From Erwinia sp. HDF1-3R (GTDB lineage: Bacteria > Pseudomonadota > Gammaproteobacteria > Enterobacterales > Enterobacteriaceae), in contig NZ_CP155071.1 in NCBI RefSeq assembly GCF_039621855.1, positions 3,348,001-3,412,000 on the forward strand: a DNA stretch of 64,000 nucleotides. The letters are read 5' to 3'. Shown piece after piece: positions 1-11,381 of the stretch (position 1 is its first letter; every line of letters begins with the position of its first letter). The position numbers were made by a program, and so were the translations under genes. The notes beneath the pieces were generated by a model that did not search any database, had not been told where the DNA came from, and saw only the letters and a program-made list of their open reading frames with translations.

Positions 1-1868
<1,868 letters not shown>

Positions 1869-1898
1869 CTACGTTATACCCGGATTCTAAGGTGCGAA

Positions 1899-1927
1899 AG
1901 TATATCACCTTTAGCCCTGGTGGTGAA
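1899..1927 (-). promoter_or_regulatory. probable sigma-70 promoter of gyrA
   Basis: On the reverse strand TTCACC (1922-1927) and TATACT (1899-1904) are separated by exactly 17 bases and lie 46 bases or more upstream of the gyrA ATG. The -10 matches consensus in five or six positions and the -35 in four. gyrA promoters are typically supercoiling-sensitive around the -10; that cannot be judged here. Confidence 0.6.
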
Positions 1928-2148
1928 CGGAAAGCGTCGATTTGAGCGCTTTAACGCCCTCCATTCCTGATTCTCCGTTAAATGAGCTGCTGGCGACTTC
2001 GGCGGCCACGGCAGGCAGGGCCATGGCGTGATGCGTTGGATATTTCATCTGCCGGGTAAACGGACCGGGTGGGCGCAGGCAACTCCGCTGCAACTTGCGG
2101 GATGAAGGGTATATACTTGCGGCAAACATTGAAGGGAGTGACCAGGTA

Positions 2149-2877
2149 ATGAAGGCAGAACAGAACGCCGCCACGGCGAATGTGGACCAGAAAGAAATTG
2201 CCAAATTCGAGGCGGTAGCGTCGCGCTGGTGGGACCTGGAGGGAGAATTCAAACCTCTGCACCGCATCAACCCGCTGCGCCTCGGCTATATTGCTCAGCA
2301 CAGCGACGGCCTGTTCGGTAAGAAGGTACTGGACGTGGGCTGCGGCGGCGGCATCCTGGCAGAAAGCATGGCGCGCGAGGGTGCGGAGGTGACCGGCCTG
2401 GATATGGGCGCGGAACCGCTGGCGATCGCCCGTCTGCATGCGCTGGAGAGCGGCGTTAAGGTGGATTACGTTCAGCAGACCGTGGAAGAGCACGCTGACC
2501 AGTTCGCCGGGCAGTATGACGTGGTGACCTGTATGGAGATGCTGGAGCATGTACCCGACCCGCGCTCGGTGGTTCACGCCTGCGCGAAGCTGGTCAAACC
2601 CGGCGGCGAAGTTTTTTTCTCTACGCTAAACCGTAACAGCAAGTCCTGGCTGATGGCGATTGTGGGTGCCGAGTACGTTCTGCGTATGGTGCCGCGCGGC
2701 ACTCATGATATTAAGAAGTTTATTCGCCCGGCCGAACTGTTGAACTGGGTCGATGAAACGCCGCTGCGCGAGCGTCATATCATTGGGCTGCACTATAATC
2801 CGCTGACCAACAGCTTTAAGCTCGCTCCCGGCGTTGACGTTAACTATATGGTGCATACGCACTGCCTCGCAGGTTAA
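2149..2877 (+). CDS. ubiG: ubiquinone biosynthesis O-methyltransferase
   Basis: S-adenosylmethionine-dependent enzyme that performs both O-methylations in ubiquinone synthesis (2-polyprenyl-6-hydroxyphenol and 3-demethylubiquinol). The ATG at 2149 is preferred over the upstream in-frame ATG at 2095: it is preceded by GGGAGTG at a suitable distance, and the resulting 242 residues match the family length of about 240. The SAM-binding motif [13 protein letters not shown] and the post-motif sequence [11 protein letters not shown] are intact. A TATACT hexamer at 2112-2117 is a likely -10. The gene is divergent from gyrA, as in other Enterobacterales. The C-terminus [10 protein letters not shown] closely resembles the E. 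coli protein. Confidence 0.97.
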   Translation: MKAEQNAATANVDQKEIAKFEAVASRWWDLEGEFKPLHRINPLRLGYIAQHSDGLFGKKVLDVGCGGGILAESMAREGAEVTGLDMGAEPLAIARLHALESGVKVDYVQQTVEEHADQFAGQYDVVTCMEMLEHVPDPRSVVHACAKLVKPGGEVFFSTLNRNSKSWLMAIVGAEYVLRMVPRGTHDIKKFIRPAELLNWVDETPLRERHIIGLHYNPLTNSFKLAPGVDVNYMVHTHCLAG

Positions 2878-2913
2878 TACGTCCTGCGCTCAGCTCCGCT
2901 ATGCTCTGCGACC

Positions 2914-2972
2914 GGCAACTGGCAACTGGCAACTGGCAACTGGCAACTGGCAACTGGCAACTGGCAACTGGC
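2914..2972 (+). repeat. heptanucleotide tandem repeat, about 8.4 copies
   Basis: Eight perfect head-to-tail copies of GGCAACT (2914-2969) plus a partial GGC. It lies 37 bases after the ubiG stop and about 450 bases before nrdA, outside any coding region. A 7-base unit is prone to slipped-strand length change. No role is visible, and it is too short and too uniform for a CRISPR. Confidence 0.95.
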
Positions 2973-3294
2973 GGCATTTATAATGCCGCCGTTCACCCGA
3001 GGCAATAGCATTGTTTGCCAAAACGGACCGGCTAAAAATCTGTTTTTTTACCGCCAGGGCCGCGACGAACAAAAATCAGACTGGCGCGAGCGAGCGGTTT
3101 TCACTCAAAGTTACCCCTGCCATTTCTCAACTGAACAGGAAACCCGCTTCCGATCATAGAACAAAAAAAAAGATCAACCTGTTGACATGGCGGCACGCCT
3201 TGATAAACGAGGACTTAGGAAAAATACCCCCCTCTGAACAGTAAAATGGCGGTAAAATCAAGCCTTGTTAAGCGCGGATAAATATCTAAAATAC
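2973..3294. other. ubiG-nrdA intergenic stretch
   Basis: No convincing gene. The one forward open frame (3011-3244) has no family resemblance and no clear ribosome site. The stretch becomes AT-rich towards nrdA and probably contains the distal part of the nrdA control region. Confidence 0.5.
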
Positions 3295-3340
3295 TCACCA
3301 TATTGATACAAATACTTCCCCGACCCCCTATATATAGTGT
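3295..3340 (+). promoter_or_regulatory. pair of NrdR boxes upstream of nrdA
   Basis: Bases 3325-3340 (CCCCTATATATAGTGT) match the NrdR box consensus acaCwAtATaTwgtgt in 13 of 16 positions, counting the W positions. A weaker partner, TCACCATATTGATACA, lies at 3295-3310, 30 bases upstream and so roughly three helical turns away, as expected for a cooperative NrdR pair. NrdR is the ATP/dATP-sensing repressor of ribonucleotide reductase operons, so nrdAB is probably repressed by it. Confidence 0.75.
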
Positions 3341-3381
3341 TTATCCACAGAGTTACTCACATCTGAAGATGCTGTGTATAA
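3341..3381 (+). promoter_or_regulatory. two DnaA boxes upstream of nrdA
   Basis: TTATCCACA at 3341-3349 is a perfect DnaA box on the forward strand. TGTGTATAA at 3373-3381 is a perfect box (TTATACACA) on the reverse strand. E. coli nrdAB also carries a pair of DnaA boxes in this position, which link dNTP supply to replication initiation. The first box directly abuts the downstream NrdR box, so DnaA and NrdR could compete or cooperate. Confidence 0.8.
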
Positions 3382-3423
3382 CCGGGGGATACTTTCGACT
3401 TACGGACAGGATAACTACGCGAC

Positions 3424-5709
3424 ATGAATCAGAGTCTGCTTGTCACCAAACGCGACGGCCGCAAAGAACGCATCAATCTTGATAAAATCCACCGCGTGCT
3501 TGACTGGGCTGCCGAAGGGTTGCAAAACGTCTCCGTTTCGCAGGTTGAACTGCGCTGCCACATCCAGTTTTATGAAGGGATCAGGACCTCTGATATTCAT
3601 GAGACGATTATCAAGTCTGCGGCGGATCTGATCTCCCGCGATGCGCCCGACTATCAGTATATGGCCGCGCGCCTGGCGATTTTCCACCTGCGTAAGAAAG
3701 CGTACGGCCAGTTTGAGCCGCCAACGCTTTATGACCAGGTGAAGCGCATGGTCGATCTCGGCAAGTATGACCGCCACCTGCTGGAAGACTACAGTCAGGA
3801 AGAGTTCGAGCAGATGGACGGTTTTATCGACCACTGGCGCGATATGAATTTCTCCTATGCCGCGGTGAAGCAGCTGGAAGGCAAATATCTGGTGCAGAAC
3901 CGCGTCAGCGGTGACATCTACGAAAGCGCGCAGTTCCTTTATATCCTGGTCGCCGCCTGCCTGTTCTCCGGCTACCCGCGCGAGACGCGCCTGGACTACG
4001 TTAAGCGCTTCTACGACGCTATCTCGACCTTTAAAATTTCACTGCCTACGCCGATTATGTCCGGCGTGCGTACGCCGACCCGTCAGTTCAGCTCCTGCGT
4101 ACTGATCGAATGCGGCGACAGCCTGGATTCCATCAATGCCACCTCCAGTGCGATTGTGAAATATGTCTCTCAGCGTGCCGGTATCGGCATCAACGCCGGC
4201 CGTATTCGCGCCCTGGGCAGCCCGATCCGCGGGGGAGAAGCCTTCCATACCGGCTGCATTCCTTTCTATAAGCACTTCCAGACCGCCGTTAAGTCCTGCT
4301 CGCAGGGCGGCGTTCGCGGCGGCGCGGCCACCCTCTTCTATCCTATGTGGCATCTGGAAGTGGAAAGCCTGCTGGTGCTGAAAAACAACCGTGGCGTCGA
4401 GGGTAACCGCGTACGTCATATGGACTACGGCGTACAGATCAATAAGCTGATGTACCAGCGCCTGCTGAAGGGCGAGGATATCACCCTGTTCAGCCCGTCC
4501 GACGTACCTGGCCTGTACGACGCCTTTTTCGCCAATCAGGACGAATTCGAGCGGCTGTATACCAAATATGAGCAGGACGACAGCATTCGTAAGCAGAAGA
4601 TTAAGGCCGTCGAGCTGTTTTCGCTGATGATGCAGGAGCGTGCCTCAACGGGCCGTATCTATATTCAGAACGTTGACCACTGCAATACCCACAGCCCGTT
4701 CGATCCCAGCATTGCGCCGGTACGTCAGTCTAATCTCTGCCTTGAGATCGCCCTGCCGACCAAGCCGATGATGGACGTTAATGACGAAGATGGCGAAATC
4801 GCCCTCTGTACGCTCTCTGCCTTTAACCTGGGCGCGATTGAGAGCCTGGACGATTTGGAAGAGCTGGCCACGCTGGCGGTGCGCGCGCTGGATGCCCTGC
4901 TGGACTATCAGGACTATCCGATCCCGGCGGCAAAACGGGGCGCGATGGGCCGCCGCACGCTGGGTATTGGCGTCATCAACTACGCTTACTATCTGGCGAA
5001 GCACGGCGTACGCTACTCCGACGGCAGCGCCAACAACCTGACGCACAGGACTTTTGAAGCCATTCAGTACTACCTGCTGAAGGCGTCAAACAATCTGGCG
5101 AAAGAGCAAGGCGCCTGCCCGTGGTTTAATGAAACCACCTACTCTCAGGGCATTCTGCCGATTGATACCTACAAAAAAGATCTGGATGCGATCGGTAACG
5201 AGCCGCTGCACCTGGACTGGGAAAGCCTGCGCGAAGAGATCAAAACCCACGGTCTGCGTAACTCCACGCTCTCTGCCCTGATGCCGTCTGAAACCTCATC
5301 GCAGATTTCTAACGCCACCAACGGTATTGAGCCGCCGCGCGGACATATCAGCATTAAAGCGTCCAAAGATGGCATTTTGCGTCAGGTGGTGCCGGAGTAT
5401 GAGCGCCTGAAAGACAGCTACGAGCTGCTGTGGGATATGCCGAACAACGACGGTTATTTGCAGCTGGTCGGCCTGATGCAGAAGTTTATCGACCAGGCAA
5501 TTTCGTCCAACACCAACTACGACCCTACGCGCTTTGCTAATGGTCGCGTACCGATGAAGCAGCTGCTGAAAGATCTGCTGACCGCCTACAAATTTGGTGT
5601 GAAGACGCTTTACTATCAAAACACCCGCGACGGTGCGGAAGATGCGCAGGACGATCTGGCCCCTTCCATTCAGGATGACGGCTGCGAGAGCGGTGCCTGC
5701 AAGATTTAA
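3424..5709 (+). CDS. nrdA: class Ia ribonucleotide reductase, alpha subunit
   Basis: Large catalytic subunit converting ribonucleoside diphosphates to deoxyribonucleotides. At 761 residues it has exactly the E. coli length. The N-terminal ATP-cone (KRDGRKERINLDKIHRV, about 9-25) binds the allosteric effectors ATP and dATP. Active-site cysteines are in SSCVLIEC (Cys225), NLCLE (Cys439, with Glu441) and ALCTLSAFN (Cys462). The radical-relay tyrosines Tyr730/731 are in LYYQNTRDG. The thioredoxin-reducible tail pair Cys754/Cys759 is in the C-terminal CESGACKI. The product pairs with NrdB encoded 88 bases downstream. Control by the upstream NrdR and DnaA boxes is likely. Confidence 0.99.
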   Translation: MNQSLLVTKRDGRKERINLDKIHRVLDWAAEGLQNVSVSQVELRCHIQFYEGIRTSDIHETIIKSAADLISRDAPDYQYMAARLAIFHLRKKAYGQFEPPTLYDQVKRMVDLGKYDRHLLEDYSQEEFEQMDGFIDHWRDMNFSYAAVKQLEGKYLVQNRVSGDIYESAQFLYILVAACLFSGYPRETRLDYVKRFYDAISTFKISLPTPIMSGVRTPTRQFSSCVLIECGDSLDSINATSSAIVKYVSQRAGIGINAGRIRALGSPIRGGEAFHTGCIPFYKHFQTAVKSCSQGGVRGGAATLFYPMWHLEVESLLVLKNNRGVEGNRVRHMDYGVQINKLMYQRLLKGEDITLFSPSDVPGLYDAFFANQDEFERLYTKYEQDDSIRKQKIKAVELFSLMMQERASTGRIYIQNVDHCNTHSPFDPSIAPVRQSNLCLEIALPTKPMMDVNDEDGEIALCTLSAFNLGAIESLDDLEELATLAVRALDALLDYQDYPIPAAKRGAMGRRTLGIGVINYAYYLAKHGVRYSDGSANNLTHRTFEAIQYYLLKASNNLAKEQGACPWFNETTYSQGILPIDTYKKDLDAIGNEPLHLDWESLREEIKTHGLRNSTLSALMPSETSSQISNATNGIEPPRGHISIKASKDGILRQVVPEYERLKDSYELLWDMPNNDGYLQLVGLMQKFIDQAISSNTNYDPTRFANGRVPMKQLLKDLLTAYKFGVKTLYYQNTRDGAEDAQDDLAPSIQDDGCESGACKI

Positions 5710-5797
5710 TCGTTAACCCTGGGACAGGGCAGCCTGTCCCCCCTCTTCTCTTCTCACGGACTGGTTTTATCGGCCCGCGTACGATGGACAGATGCTA

Positions 5798-6928
5798 ATG
5801 GCTTACACTACGTTCTCGCAGAATAAAAACAATCAGCTGGATGAACCGATGTTTTTCGGCCAGCCGGTTAACGTCGCCCGCTATGACCAGCAGAAATATG
5901 ACATTTTTGAAAAGCTGATTGAAAAACAGCTCAGCTTCTTCTGGCGCCCTGAAGAGGTCGACGTATCGCGTGACCGCATTGACTATCAGGGGCTGCCGGA
6001 TCACGAAAAGCATATCTTCATCAGCAACCTGAAGTATCAGACGCTGCTGGATTCAATTCAGGGAAGAAGCCCTAACGTGGCGCTTCTGCCGCTGATCTCC
6101 ATTCCCGAACTGGAGACGTGGATCGAGACCTGGGCGTTTTCCGAAACGATCCACTCTCGCTCATATACCCACATTATCCGTAACATTGTTAACGATCCGG
6201 CCATTGTGTTTGATGACATCGTGACCAATGAGCAGATCCTGTCGCGCGCGAAGGATATTTCCTCGTACTACGACGATCTGATTGAGATGACCAACTACTG
6301 GCATCTGCTGGGCGAAGGTACCCACCAGGTTAACGGTAAGTCGATTACCGTCAGCCTGCGGGCGCTGAAAAAGCAGCTCTATATCTGCCTGATGAGCGTT
6401 AACGCGCTGGAAGCCATTCGCTTTTACGTCAGCTTTGCCTGCTCCTTCGCCTTCGCCGAGCGCGAACTGATGGAAGGCAACGCCAAAATCATCCGCCTGA
6501 TCGCCCGTGACGAAGCGCTGCATCTGACCGGCACGCAGCATATGCTCAACCTGCTGCGCAGCGGTGAAGACGATCCTGAGATGGCTGATATCGCGCGCGA
6601 ATGCCGTCAGGAGTGCTATGACCTGTTTGTGCTGGCTGCACAGCAGGAAAAAGAGTGGGCGGAATATCTGTTCCGCGACGGTTCCATGATCGGTCTGAAC
6701 AAAGATATCCTGTGGCAGTATATTGAGTACATCACCAATATCCGCATGCAGGCGGTCGGTCTGGATCTGCCGTTTAAGACCCGTTCAAACCCCATCCCCT
6801 GGATTAACTCATGGCTGGTATCGGACAACGTGCAGGTGGCACCACAGGAAGTGGAAGTCAGCTCTTACCTCGTCGGTCAGATTGACTCTGAAGTCGGCGC
6901 AAACGACTTCGACGACTTCCAGCTGTAA
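5798..6928 (+). CDS. nrdB: class Ia ribonucleotide reductase, beta subunit
   Basis: Small subunit carrying the di-iron site and the stable tyrosyl radical that is relayed to NrdA. The radical tyrosine lies in [10 protein letters not shown] (Tyr122 in E. coli), and the iron ligands are in [14 protein letters not shown] and RDEALH. The ATG at 5798 gives 376 residues beginning MAYTTFSQ like E. coli; another ATG two codons upstream (5792) would add only two residues. The C-terminal tail (NDFDDFQL) is the NrdA-docking peptide. It is followed after one base by yfaE, whose product maintains its iron cofactor. Confidence 0.98.
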   Translation: MAYTTFSQNKNNQLDEPMFFGQPVNVARYDQQKYDIFEKLIEKQLSFFWRPEEVDVSRDRIDYQGLPDHEKHIFISNLKYQTLLDSIQGRSPNVALLPLISIPELETWIETWAFSETIHSRSYTHIIRNIVNDPAIVFDDIVTNEQILSRAKDISSYYDDLIEMTNYWHLLGEGTHQVNGKSITVSLRALKKQLYICLMSVNALEAIRFYVSFACSFAFAERELMEGNAKIIRLIARDEALHLTGTQHMLNLLRSGEDDPEMADIARECRQECYDLFVLAAQQEKEWAEYLFRDGSMIGLNKDILWQYIEYITNIRMQAVGLDLPFKTRSNPIPWINSWLVSDNVQVAPQEVEVSSYLVGQIDSEVGANDFDDFQL

Positions 6929-6929
6929 A

Positions 6930-7190
6930 ATGGCGGGAACGATCATTACGCTGCGTACCTCAGGTACGCAGCTGCACTGCCAGGATGAGCATCGCTCGCT
7001 GCTGGACGCGCTGGAGTTTCATCAAATCCGCGTGGAATATCAGTGCCGGGAAGGCTACTGTGGCTCCTGCCGCACCCGGCTGCTGAAAGGTGAAGTGTGC
7101 TATGCCGCCACCCCGCTGGCATTTGTGCAGGAGGGCGAGATCCTCCCCTGCTGCTGCCTTGCCAAAGGCGATATCGAAATCGAGATGTAA
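6930..7190 (+). CDS. yfaE: [2Fe-2S] ferredoxin maintaining the NrdB cofactor
   Basis: Small plant-type ferredoxin of 86 residues (E. coli 84). Cysteine ligands follow the CX4CX2C pattern at Cys39, Cys44 and Cys47 (CREGYCGSC), with the fourth in the LPCCC cluster near residue 75. In E. coli this protein supplies electrons that regenerate the diferric-tyrosyl cofactor of NrdB. The ATG at 6930 lies one base after the nrdB stop, so translation is very probably coupled. The ending AKGDIEIEM is family-typical. Confidence 0.95.
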   Translation: MAGTIITLRTSGTQLHCQDEHRSLLDALEFHQIRVEYQCREGYCGSCRTRLLKGEVCYAATPLAFVQEGEILPCCCLAKGDIEIEM

Positions 7191-7241
7191 ACCGGCTATT
7201 GCGACCCAGGCCGCCAGAGCCGGTTATTATCAGGCTTCGCG

Positions 7242-8438
7242 TCAGGCTTTTAGCGTCCCGACCACGTCAATCCAGCCGTGTCCCGTTGTAACCTCCATGC
7301 CGTTCATCCAGCGGCGCAGCATATTCAGCGCCATCATCGCCGCCACGTCCTGCCGGGCTTTGAGCCCGTGTCGGTTAACGTTGAATTTTACCGTCTGGCC
7401 CCAGCTTCCTTCCGGCGTGTGTAGCGCAAAAGCCAGTATGCCCTCTTCCATCCCTCCGACCACCAGGACGAGATCGGCCCCTGTATCGCGGGCAAGCTGG
7501 CTACCGCGCGCGACAATTTCGGACAGGGTTTCACTCCGCGCAGGCAGGACGTTTCCCGCCGCCAGTGGCGCAGCCGCGGAGGCCAGCTGCCACTGCAGCA
7601 GCCCGGCGGTAAACTGTTCGCTTACCGCCAGACGTAAATTCTGCTCCTTCAGACGGCGGGACACCTGTTCCGGCAGAATTTCAGTCCCCTCGAATATCAC
7701 ACTCTCGCCGACAATGGCGCGAACCTGCTGCCAGAACTGCTCCATTTCGGCCAGTTTCGAGGCCGGGCCGTTCAGCTTAAGCTCAATGATCGGCATGGAC
7801 GCGCGATAGCCCATCACCACGCCTTCCGGCAGCGGCAGCGGCTCGATCTCCGAGGCCAGGTCGCTCTCGCCGCGTCCAAAGGTGGTCATACGCAGGCAGA
7901 GCGGCGGTGCCGGCAGGGAAAATCGTGCTTTCAGACGGGGCAGAATCTGCTGTTCCACCATCACCTTGTATTCGGAGGGCACGCCGGGCGTAAAGAAGAT
8001 CCAGCAGCGGTTTAGCTGCATGGCGAAGCCGCAGGCGGTACCAACCGGGTTATCCAGCATTTCCGCCCCGGCAGGAATTTCAGCCTGCTTGCGGTTGCTG
8101 TCCGCCATTTTACGCCCCCGCCCGGCAAAGAAGGCTTCCATTTTTGCCAGCCACGCCTCCTGCATCACCAGCGGCACGCCCGCCGCTTTTGCCGCCGCCT
8201 GGGCGCTGAGATCGTCGCTGGTCGGCCCCAGTCCGCCGTTAACAATCAGCACATCGGCGACCTTGCTGCGTTCGGTCAGCACGGTAACCAGCTCGTTGAT
8301 ATCGTCGCCAACGGTCTGGCGGCTGGTCATGGGCAGGCCGTTTTGAAACAGCACCTCTGCCAGCCAGGCCGCGTTGCTGTCTACAATCTGGCCGTGCAGC
8401 ACTTCATCGCCCGTTGCCAGCATCTCCACTCTAATCAT
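7242..8438 (-). CDS. yfaY: CinA-like protein YfaY
   Basis: A 398-residue protein, close to E. coli YfaY (400). The N-terminal half is a molybdopterin-binding-like MoCF domain (LATGDEVLHGQIVDSNAAWL; VNGGLGPTSDDLSA; FFTPGVPSEYKVM), as in CinA nucleotide pyrophosphatases. The C-terminal half corresponds to the CinA amidase domain but is degenerate: the usual AESCTGG-type motif reads SEQFTAG, so nicotinamide-nucleotide deamidase activity is doubtful. The start at 8438 (MIRVEMLATGDE) is chosen over an upstream ATG at 8483 because it matches the family N-terminus. It is convergent with nrdAB-yfaE. The physiological role is uncertain. Confidence 0.93.
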   Translation of the reverse strand: MIRVEMLATGDEVLHGQIVDSNAAWLAEVLFQNGLPMTSRQTVGDDINELVTVLTERSKVADVLIVNGGLGPTSDDLSAQAAAKAAGVPLVMQEAWLAKMEAFFAGRGRKMADSNRKQAEIPAGAEMLDNPVGTACGFAMQLNRCWIFFTPGVPSEYKVMVEQQILPRLKARFSLPAPPLCLRMTTFGRGESDLASEIEPLPLPEGVVMGYRASMPIIELKLNGPASKLAEMEQFWQQVRAIVGESVIFEGTEILPEQVSRRLKEQNLRLAVSEQFTAGLLQWQLASAAAPLAAGNVLPARSETLSEIVARGSQLARDTGADLVLVVGGMEEGILAFALHTPEGSWGQTVKFNVNRHGLKARQDVAAMMALNMLRRWMNGMEVTTGHGWIDVVGTLKA

Positions 8439-8788
8439 TATCTTTTCCGCTTTTGGGTAGGGTGAATTAACTGTATGAAGCAACGGGGAAAATTACAACG
8501 TCGAATTTCAGCGCATCCTGCGCGTAGATGGGCAGAGGATAGGGCACGGATTTCCCACCTTTGTTGCGGTTTTATGGGCTTTCTCGGGTTGTTAAGGTTA
8601 TGAATCTGGGCATCACTTACGCTATCGGGTTCGGCATCTATCCTGCCTCCGTGTTTGCCTCCCCCATCTTTGATTAGAAGTCTGACCTACCCGTCACCGC
8701 AGGTATGGGGCTGAACGTGATGGGTAAGGCGATAATTCAGCTATATTATTCTACAGGAATACACTGATATTATCCGGATAAGGCTGTC
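8439..8788. other. intergenic region before the accessory operon
   Basis: No gene recognised in 350 bases. It marks the junction between conserved backbone (yfaY) and the accessory operon starting at 8789. A TATATT hexamer near 8741-8746 could serve as a -10 for that operon, and AAGG lies a few bases before its ATG. Confidence 0.45.
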
Positions 8789-10060
8789 ATGAACAGAAGT
8801 CCATCTGCTGAAAAAACGTATTTTTATGCCCTTGTGCTCTGGGGCCTCATCTATCTGACACTGGCGTTCGTGTCACTGAAACTGGACGACCCGCAGAGCC
8901 GCGTGGCAATGGTCTGGTTTCCGGCTGGAGCGGCTGTCAGCGCATGCCTTTTCATGCCCCGCCGCTTCTGGCCCGCGCTTTACATTATGCTTTTTACTCT
9001 GCGTACCGGACTTGACACGCTGATGCGTCATTCGCTTGAAACCTCCCTGATCATCTCCCTGATTTCACTCAGCGGCGACTTTCTGGTAGCACTCTCAGTA
9101 CAGTATTTTGGCCGTCAAAGAGATGATTTTTGCAGAGTCAGCGCCTGGCTTATCAGCACTCTTATCATCAGTGCACTCGCCGCTGCAGCGGGGGCGGGGT
9201 GGCTGGCTTCACGCCACGCGGAGCCCTTTACCAGCACCGCCGCCTTATGGTGGGCAGCTAACGTCAGTGGCAATATCGTGGCCACCACGGTGCTCACGGG
9301 AATTACGTGGGAATCTGCCCGCCGGGCGACGCGGGACGTCGTAAAGTCATTTACAGGCATCATGCTTGTTGCGATCGCAGCCGCGTTGATTTTCCGCCTG
9401 CCGGCGGGACAAGCAGCCAGCGCGGGGCTGATTTATGGCCTTGCCTGCTTACCCATACTGCTGACCATTGCGGTCCCGATTATGGCCGGGGTGCAGGCCG
9501 GCGCGCTGGCCTTCCTGGCGCTAAGCGCTGTTGCTATTTTCTTCTCCTGGCAGCAGGCAGGGCCTTTTTTTATAGAGGGTCTGCGGCGCGGCGAGCCGCT
9601 ACTGCTCGCCCAGGGCTACCTCTCCGGCACGGCCGTCCTGACGATTTTCGTCCGATTACTGCTGCGGCTTCCGGAGGCGCGCGTCGGAATGCGCCATATG
9701 GGGGATGATGACGGTGAAACGGCCTTCCGGCTTGACGCGCGTACCGGTCGGCTGGTCTGGGATCCGCACGCTTCTCCGGTACTTGCCCGCACGGTGGCGC
9801 AACTGGCCGATCGCGACAGTCTCCTGCGCAGCCTTGAGACCGGCGTCAGTGAAATGCTGGTATCACGCTGGGAGCAGGCTACCGCCGGTATTCCGGTAAA
9901 GGAAGCGATAGTCTTCCGGCTCTTGCTGCCCGATGGAGAGAGCGTCACCGTCCGCGAGCGGGGACTGTTTTTTTTGCCTGACACCTCGGGGGGATATCTT
10001 GTTGGCTACTGGACGCCTGTAACGGGCATTTCCCCCCTGACCCGTACGGAGGACCGCTGA
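8789..10060 (+). CDS. MASE1-type membrane sensor with C-terminal PAS-like domain, no output domain
   Basis: A 423-residue protein. Residues about 15-295 form roughly eight hydrophobic segments with the general look of the MASE1 integral membrane sensor domain (early MVWFPAGAAVSACLF, then WWAANVSGNIVATTVL). The soluble tail, about 310-415, looks like a PAS/PAC fold (FRLDARTGRLVWDP; LLPDGESVTVRERGLF; GGYLVGYW). MASE1 proteins usually continue into a histidine kinase, GGDEF or EAL domain; here the protein simply ends. The stop is one base from the next ATG, so it is translationally coupled to the papain-like fusion downstream. I infer a sensory partner for the two enzymes that follow. The MASE1 assignment is by eye. 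Confidence 0.72.
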   Translation: MNRSPSAEKTYFYALVLWGLIYLTLAFVSLKLDDPQSRVAMVWFPAGAAVSACLFMPRRFWPALYIMLFTLRTGLDTLMRHSLETSLIISLISLSGDFLVALSVQYFGRQRDDFCRVSAWLISTLIISALAAAAGAGWLASRHAEPFTSTAALWWAANVSGNIVATTVLTGITWESARRATRDVVKSFTGIMLVAIAAALIFRLPAGQAASAGLIYGLACLPILLTIAVPIMAGVQAGALAFLALSAVAIFFSWQQAGPFFIEGLRRGEPLLLAQGYLSGTAVLTIFVRLLLRLPEARVGMRHMGDDDGETAFRLDARTGRLVWDPHASPVLARTVAQLADRDSLLRSLETGVSEMLVSRWEQATAGIPVKEAIVFRLLLPDGESVTVRERGLFFLPDTSGGYLVGYWTPVTGISPLTRTEDR

Positions 10061-10061
10061 G

Positions 10062-11381
10062 ATGCTGCAGATTGCACTTTTGCTGTGTGGTCGTGAGTTT
10101 ATCGCCCGTAACAGACACCTGTTCACCGCAGCAGTCCTGGTATGGGGCCTGTTTGGCGCGATGGTGCTGACTGACGGCATGCTGGGTGCGCGCTATTTCC
10201 CGCTGACGCTTTTTGGCTGGATCATGCTGTGCGAGAGTCTGTTTACACTCATTGCATCCTCCGGTGCTGTCGGTGCGAAGCGCGGTATCTATCTGTTTAA
10301 GGGCGGTATAACGGGTACCGTTGCCCTGCTGATCCTGTCCGGGCTTTCAGGAAGCAATATGCTGCTGGCGATTATACTCGGTTTTGTCTGCTTTCTGTCC
10401 GGCGCTTTCCTGATGGTCGCTGCCTGGGTGGTGCGCTATCCGCACTGGCGGCGCGCGATGGCAGGCGGCGTATGCCAGGTTTTGTATGCCGTGTTTCTTT
10501 TTCAGCCTTATCCTACCCACCATGATGGAACCGTACCGCAGTTCATCGGCGTGCTGATGCTGCTCAGTGCCGCAGATGGTCTGCTGCTCTCACTGCGTAT
10601 GCGTAATCTGGCACCTGGCGTGACGATTTTTGACGTTCAGTCCCCAGGCGATACCGATTATACAAAGCCCGTCACGGCTCCAGCGCTTTCCTGTCAGACA
10701 AACACGGCAGTAAATAAGCCGGAACTGCGCGTGCTGGTTTGGACGCCAGCGGGCTCTGCATGCCGCGATACGCTGCCCAGACCGGTGATGACGCGTTACA
10801 TCGCTGCTGTGGACGCTGGCGGGGTCATATCTACCGGGCATGCCGCGCTGGAGATGGAGGACGTTTATATCAGCCTGTATCCGGCAGTGGACATTGACCG
10901 ATCGCCGTCTGAGTTTTTCAGCATGCTCAGGGCTGTGCGGGAAAATGACGTGCCCGGAAAGTTCCAGTACGATTACGTCTCGGAGGCCGCCGCCTGGTGC
11001 GAGGCGGATCGGCAGGTCTGCTTTCACTCTTTCAGTAGATCGTCGCTTAGGGCATTCGACGCGCATTACCGACAGCAGGAAATATATAATCTTACCTGGC
11101 GAAACTGTTCCAGCAGCGTGGCGTATGCGCTGGAGGCAGCGTTGGACGGCGTGCTTTACAGGAAAGGAGGATGGTTTGTTTTTCTGGGACTTCTCCTGCG
11201 TCCAGAACTCCTGATAGCGGCACAGCTGCGCCGACGGGCGACCACAATGGCATGGACACCAGGTCTGGTTCTTGATTATTCCAGGGCACTACACGGGCTG
11301 GTTCACCCGGTTAGGCTGAGCTGGCTCGGCAACTCGGCTGGTGCAAACAGCCGTGAAGGAAGGAAAAGCGCTGGTGAATAA
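10062..11381 (+). CDS. HdeD-like membrane domain fused to a papain-like His/Cys domain
   Basis: A 439-residue protein. Residues about 20-180 contain six hydrophobic helices resembling the HdeD/DUF308 acid-resistance membrane family. A linker of about 40 residues leads to a soluble domain (about 220-400) with STGHAAL (His260) and YNLTWRNCSSS (Cys349). That order, histidine before cysteine, is characteristic of circularly permuted NlpC/P60 or LRAT-like papain folds, so I infer a cysteine hydrolase or acyltransferase at the membrane. A full-length paralogue with the same architecture lies at 26026-27360. It sits between the MASE1 sensor and the DUF4105 protein, with one-base spacing before and an overlap after. 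Substrate unknown. Confidence 0.75.
   Translation: MLQIALLLCGREFIARNRHLFTAAVLVWGLFGAMVLTDGMLGARYFPLTLFGWIMLCESLFTLIASSGAVGAKRGIYLFKGGITGTVALLILSGLSGSNMLLAIILGFVCFLSGAFLMVAAWVVRYPHWRRAMAGGVCQVLYAVFLFQPYPTHHDGTVPQFIGVLMLLSAADGLLLSLRMRNLAPGVTIFDVQSPGDTDYTKPVTAPALSCQTNTAVNKPELRVLVWTPAGSACRDTLPRPVMTRYIAAVDAGGVISTGHAALEMEDVYISLYPAVDIDRSPSEFFSMLRAVRENDVPGKFQYDYVSEAAAWCEADRQVCFHSFSRSSLRAFDAHYRQQEIYNLTWRNCSSSVAYALEAALDGVLYRKGGWFVFLGLLLRPELLIAAQLRRRATTMAWTPGLVLDYSRALHGLVHPVRLSWLGNSAGANSREGRKSAGE

Noticed and set aside
1911-2577. Reverse open frames overlapping ubiG (119 and 199 codons)
   Set aside because: Shadows of ubiG; the arginine/histidine-rich products resemble no family.
3011-3244. 77-codon forward frame between ubiG and nrdA
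   Set aside because: Lies in the nrdA upstream region, has no credible start site and unusual composition.
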